Assembly (NCBI GenBank): GCA_947044405.1
Contig: CAMRHE010000054.1
Location: forward strand, 8,075,501 to 8,139,500
Direction of reading: 5' to 3'
Origin: Leptodactylus fallax
Lineage: Eukaryota; Chordata; Amphibia; Anura; Leptodactylidae
Length of the DNA: 64,000 nucleotides
Positions 33,461-45,740 of this stretch are shown here, piece after piece. The translations under genes and the position numbers were made by a program. Every line of letters begins with the position of its first letter. Within the stretch, counting starts at the first letter, position 1. Below the pieces are notes generated by a model. The model worked only from the letters and a program-made list of their open reading frames with translations. It searched no databases and was not told the DNA's origin.

Positions 33461-36400
33461 ATAAACCTTTTCTTCCCAATAGAAATATACGAACTAACAA
33501 AACTTGGACTTTACCTGTTCAAGCTACCAGTGTTGTCACTACCAATGTTGACAATACCAATTCACAATTCATGTCTAATCCATCCGGTAAATCTTTCTGT
33601 AAACCTGATCTAAGTAATTCATGTACCAATGTACATGCACCAACCTTCCTATCACTTCCTCCCACCCAATTTACATCTGTCAAACCTAAACATACACACT
33701 CAATTCCTCAGATAGTGAATTCTACCATTTCTACCAACGAAACCCTTCTCAACTCTCGTCCCTCACATATGGATTCAATTCCCCAGATAATAACTCCCAC
33801 TTTATCAACCAATATAGTTCTTTCTGATTCTCGACCTCCCAGTAATTCATCTGTTGAAGAGTTATTAGATGACTCTCTTATTACCATTTATAATACCCCC
33901 CTATCTGCCTCGCAGATACAGAAAGTTCTCACAATACCCGATAATACTGATATTCTCAATATCAGCAGACCTCCTCTATTGAACACCTCAGAGTCTTTTT
34001 TAGGTCTTCCTCCAAAACTCACACCCCTACACTCGTTTCACACAAAAGAGAATCCAATATATAAGAAAATATGTTTATTACAGCCCAGTAAGTCTCAAAC
34101 GGAAATTAGAACACTCTCCCATCCAGAAAACCATACAAAAAGATCTAGAGGCTGCAGAGGAGGCCACAAACATAGGCCCAGGAAATCTAAGTCCGGATGC
34201 CAAGAGGAACAAAAATTCAATAATAACATTTTCAACCTCTACAGCTACTAATTAACATCAAAAGAAACTAGTTTACTATCCAAAGGTCTTTAGTTTTGCC
34301 CAGACCAAAAACCAGATGATCTTGATCTATTCATTAATCTCCATACATATATAAGGAAACTAACACTTACTTGTCATTTTGCCTTAACTGCAAATAATCC
34401 ACTAGCTGCCAACCATTCCAAATCCTCTTCCACATCAAGCAAAACTCCTGAACTTAACCCAACCCCCCATACAACCACTTTGAAGCCCAAATCTAACTTC
34501 TATCCTCTCCAACACAAAGGTCACCATATTGAAACGTTTTATTCTCTGGTGGCCAATGATTTTCGAAATCTAAACCAACATCATTAACCCAAAGCAAAAT
34601 CCAACCTCCATCCATCTGAGAAACTAGCCATTAAATCCCTGATTAACAATAAGTCTATTGTTATCAGAAATGCTGACAAGGGTGGGGGTGTAGTCATACA
34701 GGATAGGGCTGACTATACCTCAGAAGCCAATCGAATTTTGTCTGATTCCAATTACTATCAGATTTTGTACAAAGAACCTTCTGATTTTTATTACATCAAG
34801 TATCATGAACTAATTATCAATGCCTATACTAAAGGTATTATAATAGACAAAGAAAAGGGCTTTTTACTGATCAATAATTTTTCAATTTCACAATTCTATC
34901 ACTTACCTAAAGTTCACAAAAATTTGGAAAACCCACCTGGAAGACTCATTATCTCTGGAGTCAATGCATTAACATGAAATCTCTCGCACTACATAGATTT
35001 ACAGTTACAAAAGTATGTAACCAAATTTCCATCTTATCTGAAAGATTCTACCCATCTGATCACTGAACTGTTAACCATTCAATGGAAGCCCAATTATATT
35101 TGGGCAACTCTCGATGTCTCTGCACTATACAGCAACATACCTCACTCCAAAGGTCTGGAAATGATAACGAAAACATTACACATGGACTGTACGATGCCTA
35201 CAAACAGAAAACCTTCATTACAGACAGTATTCAGTTCATTTTGGAACATAATATATTCACTTTTGAATCAAAACTTTATTTACAGAAACGGGGTACAGCC
35301 ATGGGTACCCGTTTTGCACCCAGTTACGCCAATATCTTCATGGGGCGTTATGAGGAATCCTTTATACAAAATAAACACTGTTGGTCACATAGTATCGTTT
35401 TCTATAAAAGATACATTGATGACCTCCTATTCATATGGGAGGGCACTGAACAATCCTTCCATGAGTTTACCAAATACCTCAATAATAATGATTGGGGAAT
35501 CACCCTAAGTGGCCAACCCAAAATGAACACTATTGACTTCCTCAATTTAGAATTAACTAGTGGCCCTGATGGTATAAATACAAAAACTTTTTTCAAGAAA
35601 GTAGATTGCAATAGTCTACTGGATTACCAAAGTCCCCATTATAGGAAATGGAGGGACAATGTACCTTTTGGCCAATTCAAACGTATCCGACGCAATTGTA
35701 CTAGTGACTCAGACTTTAAGATTCAGAGCGAAATTTTAACTCAACGATTTCAAGAAAAATACTATCCTAAACGGATTATCCAAGCAGTGAAATAGCACAG
35801 ACTTTAATCCAGTCTTAATGTCTGGTTCCTTCCCAGAAGAATAACAGTAGAGCGTTCAGACACAATTTCATTAATACCTATAACAATGCACACAACAGGA
35901 TCAGAATGATTCTTCATAAAAACTGGGCAGTATTTTTAAATGATCCACTACTCAAAGCGAATATTCCCTCCAAACCATCTATTACTTTTAGAAGAGCAAA
36001 AACTCAAAAAAATCTTTTGGCTCCTAGCAAACTTAGATCACTCACCAAGCCTAAGGACCATAGTTCTATACACCTACAACCAAATGGCGTGTATAAATGC
36101 AAACATAAAAAAATGTAAGTGCTGTAATACAATCAATCATCTAGCAAAAACCATCACAAGTTTTGTAACAGGCAAAACTTTTCAGATTAATTATTCTTTA
36201 AATTGTTCATCTTCCTATGTCATCTATGCCCTTAAATGCCCTTGTGGCCTCCAGTATATAGGTAGAACTATTAGACCATTAAGATTAAGACTAAACAAAC
36301 ACAGATCCATTGTAATGAATGGTTTTCTTAAGCACAGTGTTTCCAAACATGCTCTGCTGACACACAGTTCTTGTTTCGATGGGTTCAAAATCACACCATT

Positions 36401-36530
36401 AGACCATATTCCTATGCATACTAATAATAGATTTGAAAAACTAAAAAGAAAGAAAATGTATTGGATATTCAAGTTCAATTCCCTCACACCAGCTGGTCTT
36501 AATGAAGCTCTTGAATCTGTATACGATTAG
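33421..36530 (+). pseudogene. Penelope-like element ORF: RT and GIY-YIG endonuclease (second copy)
   Basis: Seen: a Ser/Thr/Asn-rich N-terminal frame (33421-34251, ending in a basic GCRGGHKHRPRKSK stretch). Then RT pieces with NADKGGGVVIQD (about 34670), FYHLPKVHKN (about 34897), GRLIISG, LDVSALYSNIPH (motif A, about 35110), GTAMGTRFAPSYANIFMG (motif B, about 35290), RYIDDLLFIW (motif C, about 35408) and TIDFLNLEL. The C-terminus has CKCC (about 36116), IYALKCPCGLQYIGRT (GIY-YIG, about 36220-36265) and the closing TPAGLNEAL. Breaks: stops in 34252-34737 and near 34976-35081, and a frameshift at the A-run near 36108-36116. Known: reverse transcriptase related to telomerase, with an endonuclease that opens the target. 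Dead copy, but every conserved block is present. Confidence 0.9.
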
Positions 36531-36572
36531 AACCAATCTGAGGTATTGTGGAGGCTTGGATATAGGTATTTA

Positions 36573-38202
36573 CAGTGCCTTGCGAAAGTATTCGGACCCC
36601 TTGAACTTTTCAATCTTTTGCCACATTTCAGGCTTCAAACAAAAGGATATAAAATTTTAATTTTTTGGTGAAAAATCAACAACAAGTGGGACACAATCGT
36701 GAAGTGGAACGAAATTTATTGGATATTTTAAACTTTTGTAAAAAATAAAAAACTGAAAAGTGGGGCGTGCCAAATTATTCGGCCCCCTTAAGTTAATACT
36801 TTGTAGCACCACCTTTTTGCTGCGATTACAGCTGCAAGTCGCTTGGGGTATGTCTCTATCCGTTTTGCAGATCGAGAGACTGAAATTCTTGCCCATTCTT
36901 CCTTGGAAAACAGCTCGAGCTCAGTGAGGTTGGATGGAGAACGTTTGTGAACAGCAGTTTTCAGCTCTTTCCACAAAATTCTCGATTGGATTCAGGTCTG
37001 GACTTTGACTTGGCCATTCTAACACCTGGATACGTTTATTTGTGAACCATTCCATTGTAGATTTTGCTTTATTTTTGGGATCATTGTCTTGTTGGAAGAT
37101 AAATCTCCGTCCCACTCTCAGGTCTTTTGCAGACTCCAACAGGTTTTCTTCCAGAATTTTCCTGTATTTGGCTCCATCCATCTTCCCATCAATTTTAACC
37201 ATCTTCCCTGTCCCTGCTGAAGAAAAGCAGTCCCAAACCATGATGCTGCCACCACCATGTTTGACAGTGGGGATGGTGTGTTCAGGGTGATGAGCTGTGT
37301 TGCTTTTACGCCAAACATATTGTTTTGCATTGTGGCCAAAAAGTTCGATTTTGGTTTCATCTGACCAGAGCACCTTCTTCCACATGTTTGGTGTGTCTCC
37401 CAGGTGGCTTGTGGCAAACTTTAAATGAGACTTTTTATGGATATCTTTGAGAAATGGCTTCTTCTTGCCACTCTTCCATAAAGGCCAGATTTGTGCAGTG
37501 TACGACTGATTGTTGTCCTATGGACAGACTCTCCCACCTCAGCTGTAGATCTCTGCACTTCATCCAGAGTGATCATGGGCCTCTTGGATGCATCTCTGAT
37601 CAGTCTTCTCCTTGTTTGAGATGAAAGTTTAGAGGGATGGCCGGGTCTTGGTAGATTTGCAGTGGTCTGATACTCCTTCCATTTCAATATGATCACTTGC
37701 ACAGTGCTCCTTGGGATGTTTAAAGTTTGGGAAAACTTTTTGTATCCAAATCCGGCTTTAAACTTCTCCACAACAGTATCACGGACCTGCCTGGTGTGTT
37801 CCTTGGTCTTCATGATGCTCTCTGCGCTTTAAACAGAACCCTGAGACTATCACAGAGCATGTGCATTTAAACGGAGACTTGATTACACACAGGTGGATTA
37901 TATTTATCATCATCAGTCATTTAGGACAACATTGGATCATTCAGAGCTCCTCACTGAACTTCTGGAGTGAGTTTGCTGCACTGAAAGTAAAGGGGCCGAA
38001 TAATATTGCACGCCCCACTTTTCAGTTTTTTATTTTTTACAAAAGTTTAAAATAACCAATAAATTTCGTTCCACTTCACAATCGTGTCCCACTTGTTGAT
38101 TCTTCACCAAAAAATTAAAATTTTATATCTTTATGTTTGAAGCCTGAAATGTGGCAAAAGGTTGAAAAGTTCAAGGGGGCCGAATACTTTCGCAAGGCAC
38201 TG
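36573..38202 (-). mobile_element. Tc1 DD34E element copy A, inside the Penelope 3' region
   Basis: A 1630-bp element with ends CAGTGCCTTGCGAAAGTATT and inverse, flanked by TA (36571-36572, 38203-38204). Inverted repeats are about 210 bp, each with an outer TATTCGG(A/C)CCCCTTGAAC and an inner ATTATTCGGCCCC direct repeat, the IR/DR arrangement of Sleeping Beauty-like Tc1 elements. It interrupts the 3' UTR of the Penelope copy, so it is younger. Related copies are at 47467, 54445 and 63507. Confidence 0.9.
36788..37813 (-). pseudogene. DD34E Tc1 transposase, copy A, frameshifted
   Basis: Starts at ATG 37813 (MKTKEHTRQVRDTVVEKF). The helix-turn-helix part runs to about 37421. A frameshift follows, then 37385-36921 holds the DDE domain: LWSDETKIELFG, FIFQQDNDPKNKAK and SPDLNPIEN, with 34 residues between the last D and E. 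A one-base loss just after PIEN shifts the last part to frame 36976-36788 ([13 protein letters not shown]). Two frameshifts make it non-functional. Confidence 0.9.
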
Positions 38203-38204
38203 TA

Positions 38205-38477
38205 TATACATTAATTATAATAATTTTTTTCTCATGTTTATAAATGTCTGTATACCATCCTCCACAATTCTTCACATACACTCATGTAATCCATCATTTA
38301 CTCTTTCTCCATATGTATTGTTTCTTTTTTCATATGTTTTCCATATCCAAATGTATAAACCAAGTGCTGGATCCTTTTATTATTTGTGCTGATATTCTCA
38401 TCCATGTCTTCTCTTGATCATAATTGTTTTATATCCCCGGCAATGTTTACTATTAATGTTGCCCAATGACCCCATAT
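38205..38477 (+). repeat. Penelope 3' UTR, inverse of 33225-33460
   Basis: From CATGTTTATAAATGTCTG to GTTGCCCAATGACCCC it is the reverse complement of 33225-33460 with few differences. The 3.1-kb coding frame is therefore bracketed by inverted repeats of about 240 bp. Similarity stops at about 38477. Confidence 0.8.
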
Positions 38478-39066
38478 TAATCTGTTTATCAAAGTAATTG
38501 TTAGACAATTCATGCATATATTGGGCTATAATGAAAGACTGATGAATGATATCAATGAATGAACTGTTGCTTTTTCACATATGAAATATCTAAGGAGAAA
38601 AATAGATACAATTTTAGCAAAAAAAAACAAATTGATACAATAACAATTTTAACCAATGGAAAAGTTTACTTTATTGATTTCTAAAACTGTATGATCATAT
38701 TATATACATTTGTTTTGCCCTTTCTCTGCATCCAGAGTGGGATGTGACTAAAATCAGATGTCACCACTTAACATAGTAAGATCAAGTTACTTTTACTTGA
38801 CCCTCATGTATATATATTATAATATGATGTATACATATAGTATTATTATCAATATCATAATCAGGACTATTTTATAAACATCATCACATAATTATCTGAA
38901 TTATACCTGATCATTTTAATTTCTCCTCATATCAAAGATCTATCTTTCTACAGCCTGAATAGTAAAATGATACCAATACACAGTCATTAATATAGAGATA
39001 TTTTTAAGTTGGACCCATGACCTTCCTGTCAATAACATCCACCAATAGGTTGAGCAATAATCTGTC
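38478..39066. other. AT-rich region downstream of the gag-like frame
   Basis: No recognisable pol or protease. The minus frame 39122-38940 overlaps the end of the gag-like region, but I cannot assign it. Confidence 0.4.
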
Positions 39067-40423
39067 TTAATGTGGATATTCCAAGCTCTGTGACTTTTTC
39101 CTGATAAGAAAGGGTAGATCATATTTCAAGGATGGGTTGCTATGACAGCCTAAAATTTTGGGAACTCTGTCAGGATCGCTACTTTGAACATTCTTTCCTA
39201 GGTGACTATCGATATCTTTGAATGGCTGAGAGTTTGACATTTGCTTATTTACAACTGATAATGGGATTTTTATGAATGGAACTTCTTTCATGACATATGG
39301 GTTATATACAACGTGTAATTTCTTACGTTTCTCATAGATTTCTTCACTTTTCTTTCGATAGATAGATGATGCTATAATCTGATTTGACAGATTTCTTTTA
39401 GGTGACTTTATTCTTTGATTTGTCCCTGTTTGTTTTACATTTGTCATCTGTCTCTGATGTCTTCTGGCCATGTCCAATAAACTAGCAGCTTCAAATAAAG
39501 ACTTTTTATCTGATGCAATAGCAAGAGTGACCGGATCCAGAAGTCTGAATTTCCTCACAAAATTCCTCACCAAAGATGGAGAGTTGACTTTTTTAACAAC
39601 AGCTTTATATGTCCTCTCAAATCTATACATAAATGAATATGTAGACTCATATTTGCCAATTTGTATTTCATTCAGAATCTCAGATGTTGGCAAGCTGTCA
39701 CCTCTAGTGTACCAGATTAATTTCCTTAATCGGTCTACATCACTGTCCTTTAACCATTCATTTGACTCATTGTCATAAGACATCTTTGCTGATAGACATC
39801 ATGCAAAGTTTTCAGGAAGCCAAGTTCTACTAAACAAGTGATTTTTCTGTTCAGTAGATAAATCAAACTTATCTACATAACTTTCAAAAATTTCTGAGTT
39901 TCTATACACATGGCTATTTACATCATATTTGGGAATTTCCTTACTCAGATTGGTTAAATGTTTGTGTAATTTTATTTTCAGCTTTGTTTCTTTAATTTGT
40001 AATTCCTTATACTGTATACTGACATATCTGTGGCTGTGATATTTTTATTATGGTCATCTTGAGTATTTATATGCTCCATTTGTTCACTATCCTGTGATGC
40101 GCTATCTGTGCTCATTACTGTACAGCCACGTGATGCCTCACGTCAGCATGCTGAGATTCCTGAGAATCTGTTTGAACTGCTGTCTCTTGTGTTACAATCT
40201 CGGGTCTTAATTTCTTTTCTGATATAACTTTATGGAATACATTAAACATATGCATAATATACCTTAACTTCTCTTTTATAACACACAAAGATTTATTCTC
40301 AATGATAGAATTTGCTTGTTCACATTGTGTATACAAATCCTGCCATATAGTCTGTAACCTTTCACTAGGCACTAACTTAAACTGTAAGTTACACTTTTTA
40401 GACAACGACTGTATAATTTCCAT
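39067..40423 (-). pseudogene. Gag-like region of a retrovirus-like LTR element, broken
   Basis: It lies just downstream of an LTR on the same strand. Seen: a frame 40423-40115 (starting MEIIQSLSKKC), stops and frame changes between 40114 and 39784, then a 238-residue frame 39783-39067. The last has a helical, capsid-like stretch (YSFMYRFERTYKAV, then FRLLDP, then LFEAASLLDMARRHQRQ) followed by a basic tail without a Cys-His knuckle. Position after the LTR leader and helical composition suggest Gag, the structural polyprotein. I do not recognise the retroviral class. No protease or polymerase follows, so the provirus is truncated at about 38480. Confidence 0.45.
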
Positions 40424-40440
40424 AATGAAATGTAAAATTT

Positions 40441-40662
40441 TTACTTACAACCGTAGAAAACTGTCACCTTGTAACTTGTAGGTTCTCCTTGGAACAACTG
40501 GTTCCTTTCATCAGCACATCTCAGTACGTCTGGCATCTGTAGTCCTCCTTCTATATTTGCTTGTACTGTCAGAGCAAAAATTCTTCTGTTCCTCACAGGC
40601 TTCCGTCTGTAGAGGCTTACTGGAACACTTGCAACTTTCAGCTGTAAGCGTGTTTCATTCAA
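40441..40662 (-). other. Short leader ORF between LTR and gag-like frame
   Basis: A 73-codon frame (MNETRLQLKVASVPVSLYRR...) sits in the leader between the LTR and the gag-like start. It could be chance or a decayed N-terminal extension. Its end TTGTAAGTAAAA includes a splice-donor-like GTAAGT. Confidence 0.25.
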
Positions 40663-40774
40663 CTAGGTAATTTTCAAAATTTCCTGAAGCTTGCAACTTA
40701 TAAAACATGCAAAATACTATCTCATCCCCCTCTTGCAAGTAGAAAGAGTGAGAAAAAAACAGGAAAAAAAATCA

Positions 40775-40793
40775 ACTGGGCCGACTCGCCAAT
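40775..40793 (-). promoter_or_regulatory. Putative primer-binding site next to LTR
   Basis: Right after the LTR end (…TTTTACA) the minus strand reads ATTGGCGAGTCGGCCCAG. It opens with TGG two bases in, as a tRNA-complementary site should. I cannot name the tRNA. Confidence 0.4.
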
Positions 40794-41297
40794 TGTAAAA
40801 TACACTACACTTAAGTGAAATTCTTACTCACGTGTTGACCCGTAAGGTAACATTATTGGAGGATTCAGCTTCTTACATAAAAACATGGAAATTTATTTAA
40901 GTCTTCATGAAAAAATAGATATAGGGAAAACTTCCAGCATAACAGAATATCAGTAAACATCAGCTTACATCATGGGAGAAGTTCATAGTTAGGTTTCTTC
41001 AAGCTGGTTTTCTTGCAGACAACTTGATTCATGCTTATTCATCCATGTGTTGGCCTCTGTAGGACAATTCTGCCATCCTTCAAGGTGTCAGAGGAAGTTG
41101 GACAGACAGAAAAGACGGACCGAAAGACCCAGACATGTGTGTCTGTCAATCATTTATATTCATGAGAGGGGGTGTTCTCCAACTTCCCTATACTTTCTAC
41201 TACTGTAGTTGGACAATACTAGAATAGTATACCCAAGCCACACCCATGTACCATAATATACAAGAGTGTTGTCAGCAGAATAGACTTAATTCTTACA
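40794..41297 (-). repeat. 5' LTR of the retrovirus-like element
   Basis: A 504-bp stretch with inverted ends TGTAA/TTACA. On the minus strand it has a TATA-like GAATATAAATG (about 41160) and, about 240 bp later, AATAAA (CTTAAATAAATTTCC, about 40890), followed by the U5-like end GTGTATTTTACA. This promoter-then-polyadenylation order supports an LTR. The partner LTR is absent from the window and no target duplication can be checked. Confidence 0.65.
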
Positions 41298-41418
41298 GGT
41301 CATGAATAGTGCAATCTAATAATATTTAACACACATCAATGATCTTTGCACTGAAACACAATTGCTAGTAATTTTTAAACTCTATTTGCACTCTATAAAT
41401 TACTATTTTATATATATA

Positions 41419-42221
41419 CAGTCATGATCGTAAGTGTTGGCACCCCTGAAATTTTTGCAGAAAATTGCACTTATAGATATTTTGTTATACACATGTTTAT
41501 CTTCTTTGTGTGTATTGGACTGTTGGTACTGTGCTCTTTTCTTTGTAGGCTTCATTCCATTTTTGGTAAACAGTAGAATGATGTGCTTTACCTAGAAAGT
41601 CTATAAGATGTTTTCCTAGAAGGATTTTGGCTTACTCAGGTACATTTTGGCAAACTGCAGTCTAGTTTTTTTAATGTCTCTGTGTCAGCAGTGGGGTCTT
41701 CCTGGGTCTTCTCCCATAGCATTCCATTTAATTCAAATTTCGAGGGATAGTTGATGCTGAAACTGATACATCCTGAGCCTGCAGGACAGCTTGAATTTCT
41801 TTGGAACTTTATTGGGGCTACTTATCCACCATCCAGACTATCCTGTGTTGCAACCTTTCATCTATTTTTCTCTTCTGTCCATGTCCAGGGAGATTAGCTG
41901 AAGTGCCATGGGTTGTAAACTTCTTGATTATGTTGTGTACCAATGTCAATGGAACATCAAGATCTCTGGAGATGGACTTGTAACCTTGAGAGTGTTGATA
42001 TTTTTCCCAAATTTTGATTCTCAAGTCCTCAGACAGTTCTTTTATCCTCTTAATGTTTTCCATGCTTAGTGTGGCACACACAGACACACAATGCAAATAT
42101 TGAGTCAAATTTCTTCTTTTTATCTGATTTCATGTGTGATTTTTATATTGCCCACACCTGTTACTTGCCACAGGTGAGTTTGAATGAGCTTGAAACAAAG
42201 TTATTTATCCACATTTTTGAA
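41419..42221 (-). pseudogene. Tc1-like element, end and transposase N-terminus only
   Basis: The left end CAGTCATGATCGTAAGTG is preceded by TA. The minus frame 42108-41818 holds the helix-turn-helix part (IKELSEDLRIKIWEKYQHS, then NLPGHGQKRKID). The DDE domain and second terminus are missing. At 42221 it is cut by the next repeat. A different subfamily from the DD34E copies nearby. Confidence 0.75.
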
Positions 42222-43128
42222 AAGTACGCACACACAGTATGATATGCTCCACAGTGGCCCCACACAGTATTATATGCTCCCCAGTGGTTCCCACACAGTA
42301 TTATATGCTCCCCAGGGGCCCCCACACAGTATTATTTGCTCCACACTGACCCCCACACAGTATTATATGATCCGCACTGACCCCCACACATTATTATATG
42401 ATCCACCCTGGCCCCCACACAGTATTATATATTCCACAGTGGCCCCTACACGGTATTATATGTTCCCAAGAGCCCCCCATAGAGGCAGTGCTATTATTAA
42501 TGGTTCACCTCAGACCTGAGAGAATAATAATCAGAGGCCCAAGGGAAGTGATTAAAAATAAAAACACTGATACTGACTTTGCCTCACCTCTCCTGGGTGT
42601 TCAGCTTTCTGAAGCAACCTCCTCGGTCTTCTTCTGTCTTGCGACTGAGGTCCTGCGCTCCAGACGTCACTGCTGGGGCCTGTGATTGGGCCTCAGCAGT
42701 CACTTTGGACGCAATGACATCATTATACCGACACGCCCCATGTGACCGCTAGGGCCCAATCACAGGCCTCAGCAGTGATGTCTGGGGCGCAGGACCTCAG
42801 TCACTGGCCGGAAGAGCTCCGGAGAGGACTCTGAGCCCAGGAGAGGTGAGTATAAGTATTTTTTTTTTTTTTTTTTTTTACCTCCCCTGGGCTGTCATCT
42901 ATTGGAAAGGGGCCCTGCGATCGCTTGCCCCCTTTTCATTAGCAGTATGTATAGCGGTCGGGGAACCAGACTTTCCCCGACTGCTATCATGGCGGTTAGA
43001 GCCCTGGCCATTTCCAGCTGGCAGCGGGCCCTGTATCCCATACTGTTATGCCACTGCCAAGTGGGCCCCCTCAGAAGCTTGGGGTCCCGACACTTGCTCG
43101 GGTAAGCCGGGTGCTGACGCCAGCCCTG
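42222..43128 (-). mobile_element. hAT-like MITE with inverted minisatellite
   Basis: On the minus strand it starts CAGGGCTGGCGTCAGCACCC (43128 downward), a hAT-type terminus, and runs to an array of about eight 30-bp units (42222-42480; plus strand CCCACACAGTATTATATGCT). Inverted, those units match the GGGGCCACTATGGAGCATAA minisatellite. The middle is a palindromic CpG-rich module with outward donors: minus GAGAG|GTGAGGC (42597-42581) and plus GAGAG|GTGAGTATAAG (42841-42855). The other terminus is not found. Confidence 0.65.
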
Positions 43129-43633
43129 ACTGTATAGTCCTATTCATGTTGTGCATCTGTCAAGTAAAATGGAATGAGGTGATTATTCTACATATCATAA
43201 GCCATCTTGAACAATTTTAGGAAACTTGAAACACTAAAATAGGCTGAAACAAAATACATTAGAAAACCTATTGTACTTAAGTATCTGTTGCATTTTACAT
43301 TTCAGAAAATGCAGTTTAAGCTGAAAGACACTTCAGGCATTCTTATTACAATCTCTGTTTATGGTATTGAAAAAACATTGTGGCTTTCCTTGTTTTCAGT
43401 GGGAAACAATGATAATTCTGCTGTTAAGAGATTATAAATGAAGTGATTATTCTTATCACTGGGGAAAATACATGTTTATGTTTCTATATACCTTGATGTA
43501 TAGATACAGTTCAGACTGATAATAATAATAGCATTACTGTGAGGGTATATGATAAACCAGTTTATCAGATCTTGTACCTCACACTAATTGATTTCCATGT
43601 TTTGTAGAAAGCAGCCCAACTACCCAGGACCTA
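43129..43633. other. Spacer, nothing recognised
   Basis: About 500 bp of AT-rich sequence without element ends or coding similarity. Confidence 0.5.
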
Positions 43634-44745
43634 CACACGTGGACAAAATTGTTGGTACCCCTAGTTTAATGAAAGAAAAACCCACAATGTTCACAGAAAT
43701 AACTTGAATCTGACAAAAGTAATAATATATAAAAATTCTATGAAAATGAACAAATGAAAGTCAGACATTGCTTTTCAACCATGCTTCAACAGAATTTTTT
43801 TTAAAAAGAAAACTCATGAAACAGGCCTGGACAGAAATGATGGTACCCCTGAAAATAATGTGACCAAAGGGACATGATAAATCAAGGTGTGTCCACTAAT
43901 TAGCATCACAGGTTTCTAAAATCCTGTAATCAGTCAGTGGGCCTGTATATAGGGCTACAGATACTCACTGTGCTGTTTGGTGACATGGTCAACATGGACC
44001 AGAGGAAGCGAAGGAAATAGTTGTCTCAGGAGCTTAGAAAGAAAATTATAGACAAGCATGTTAAAGGTAAAGGTTATAAGACCATCTCCATGCAGCTTCC
44101 TGTAACTACAGTTGCACATATTATTCAGAAATTTAAGATCCATGGGACTGTAGCCAACCTCCCTGGACGTGGCCGCAGGAGGAAAATTGATGACAAATCA
44201 AAGAGAAGGATAATACGAATGGTAACAAAAGAGCCCAGAAAAACTTCTAAAGAGATTAAGGTGAACTTCAAGCTCAAGGAACATAAGTGTCAGATTGCAC
44301 CATCCGTCGTTGTTTGAGCCAAAGTGGACTTCATTGGAGACGACCAAGGAGGACACCATTGTTGAAACCAAATCATAAAAAAGCCAGACTGGAATTTGCC
44401 AAACTACATGTTGACAAGTCACAAAGCTTCTGAGAGAATGTCCTATGGACAGATGAGACAAAAATCAAAATTTTTGGCAAGGCACATCAGCTCTATGTTC
44501 AAAGACGGAAAAATGAAGCATATCTTTAAAAGAACACTGTCCCTACTGTGAAACATGGAGGAGGCTCTGTTATGTTCTGAGGCTGCTTTGCTGCATCTGG
44601 CACAGGGTGTCTTGAATCTGTGCAGGGTACAATGAAATCTCAAGACTATCAAGGGATTGTAGAGAGAAATGTTCTGCTCAGTGTCAGAAAGCTTGGTCTC
44701 AGTCGCAGGTCATGGGTCTTGCAACAGGATAATGACCCAAAGGTA
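43634..44745 (+). pseudogene. Tc1-like element with decayed transposase, 3' truncated
   Basis: After TA (43632-43633) it begins CACACGTGGACAAAATTGTT, a common Tc1 terminus. The transposase region starts near 43985. Frame 44021-44317 has the DNA-binding part (SQELRKKIIDKHVKGKGYK, NLPGRGRRRKID). Later frames hold worn DDE fragments (KTTMEEALL-like, and ATGGTCTTGCAACAGGATAA near 44710-44730, equivalent to LQQDND). It ends before the catalytic E, and the right terminus is lost. Many stops: old copy. Confidence 0.78.
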
Positions 44746-44784
44746 AAAACATACAAAAATAAATAAACAAATAATAAAAAGTTA

Positions 44785-45073
44785 GGCTATGTTATGCAAC
44801 ATAACCTATTTTCAGGTGGATTCCGCCTTGAAAAACCCATTGAAGTCAATGGGAGGAAGAAAAACCGCTTGCGTTTTTTGACTCGGTTTTTGACGTGGTT
44901 TTTTAAAGAGAAGTTTCCAGGTACATACAGTGTGCTGAAGCAAAAAAAAATAGCGGCAAAAACCGCAACAAAAAACGCAACAAAAAACGCATGTAAAAAA
45001 ATGCAGCAAAAAAAGTTTCCTAATTCCTGAAGCAGATTTTTTCAGCTTGCAAAAACTATATGTGAACATACCC
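44785..45073. mobile_element. MITE with TTA flanks (Harbinger-like)
   Basis: It begins GGCTATGTTATGC and ends TATGTGAACATACCC, imperfect inverted ends, with TTA at 44782-44784 and 45074-45076. A 3-bp TTA duplication fits PIF/Harbinger. The AAAACGCA(A/T)-rich middle is non-coding. The class is tentative because three bases are weak proof. Confidence 0.5.
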
Positions 45074-45099
45074 TTAAAAAAATCCATCTTTATATTCAA

Positions 45100-45740
45100 A
45101 AAATATATAATGTAAACAAAATATAGTGTTATTTATCCCATACGGTGAATGCCGTAAAAAAAAATGCGCAAATTAACGGATTTTGGTCACTTTGCTTTCC
45201 CCAAAAATAACAATAAAAAGTGATCAAAAAGTCATGCATACCAAACATTGGTACCAATAAAAAGTACAACTTGTCCGTCAAATAAAGAGCCCTGACATAT
45301 CTCCGTCAACAGTACAATAAAGAAGTTATAGGCGTCAAAATACGATGACCCCAGCAAAATCGTTCATTTTAAAAAGGTTTTATTTGTAAAAGCGGTAAAA
45401 CGTAATAAAAACCGAAATAAATATGGCACTGCTGCAATCCTAATGACCTGCCGGACAAGGCTGCCATGTCATTTTTAATGTAGAGTGAACGCTGTAAAAA
45501 CAAAATGCAAAAAATTATGACAGAATTGTGTGTTATTTCACACGGACCCCCAAAAAACATAAATAAAAGTTAATGAAAACATTATATGTATCCCAAAATG
45601 GTGGCAAATGAAAGTACAACTCATCACGCAAAGAATAAGCCCCCACATAGCTATGTGGACAGAAAAATAAAAAAGTTATGCATTTTGAAATAAGGGGAGG
45701 GAAAATATGAAAAAAGTCACTGAGCATTAACATACAAACT
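45100..45740. repeat. Unclassified interspersed repeat with internal duplication
   Basis: AATAAAAAGTACAACTTGTC...ACAATAAAGAAGTTAT (about 45258-45331) recurs as AATGAAAGTACAACTCATC...AAATAAAAAAGTTAT (about 45605-45679), that is a unit of about 350 bp repeated twice. I recognise the style as a frequent amphibian repeat but cannot name the superfamily. Confidence 0.45.

Noticed and set aside
38940..39122. Possible protease or pol start after the gag-like frame
   Set aside because: No catalytic motif is visible and the frame is only 60 codons; left unassigned.
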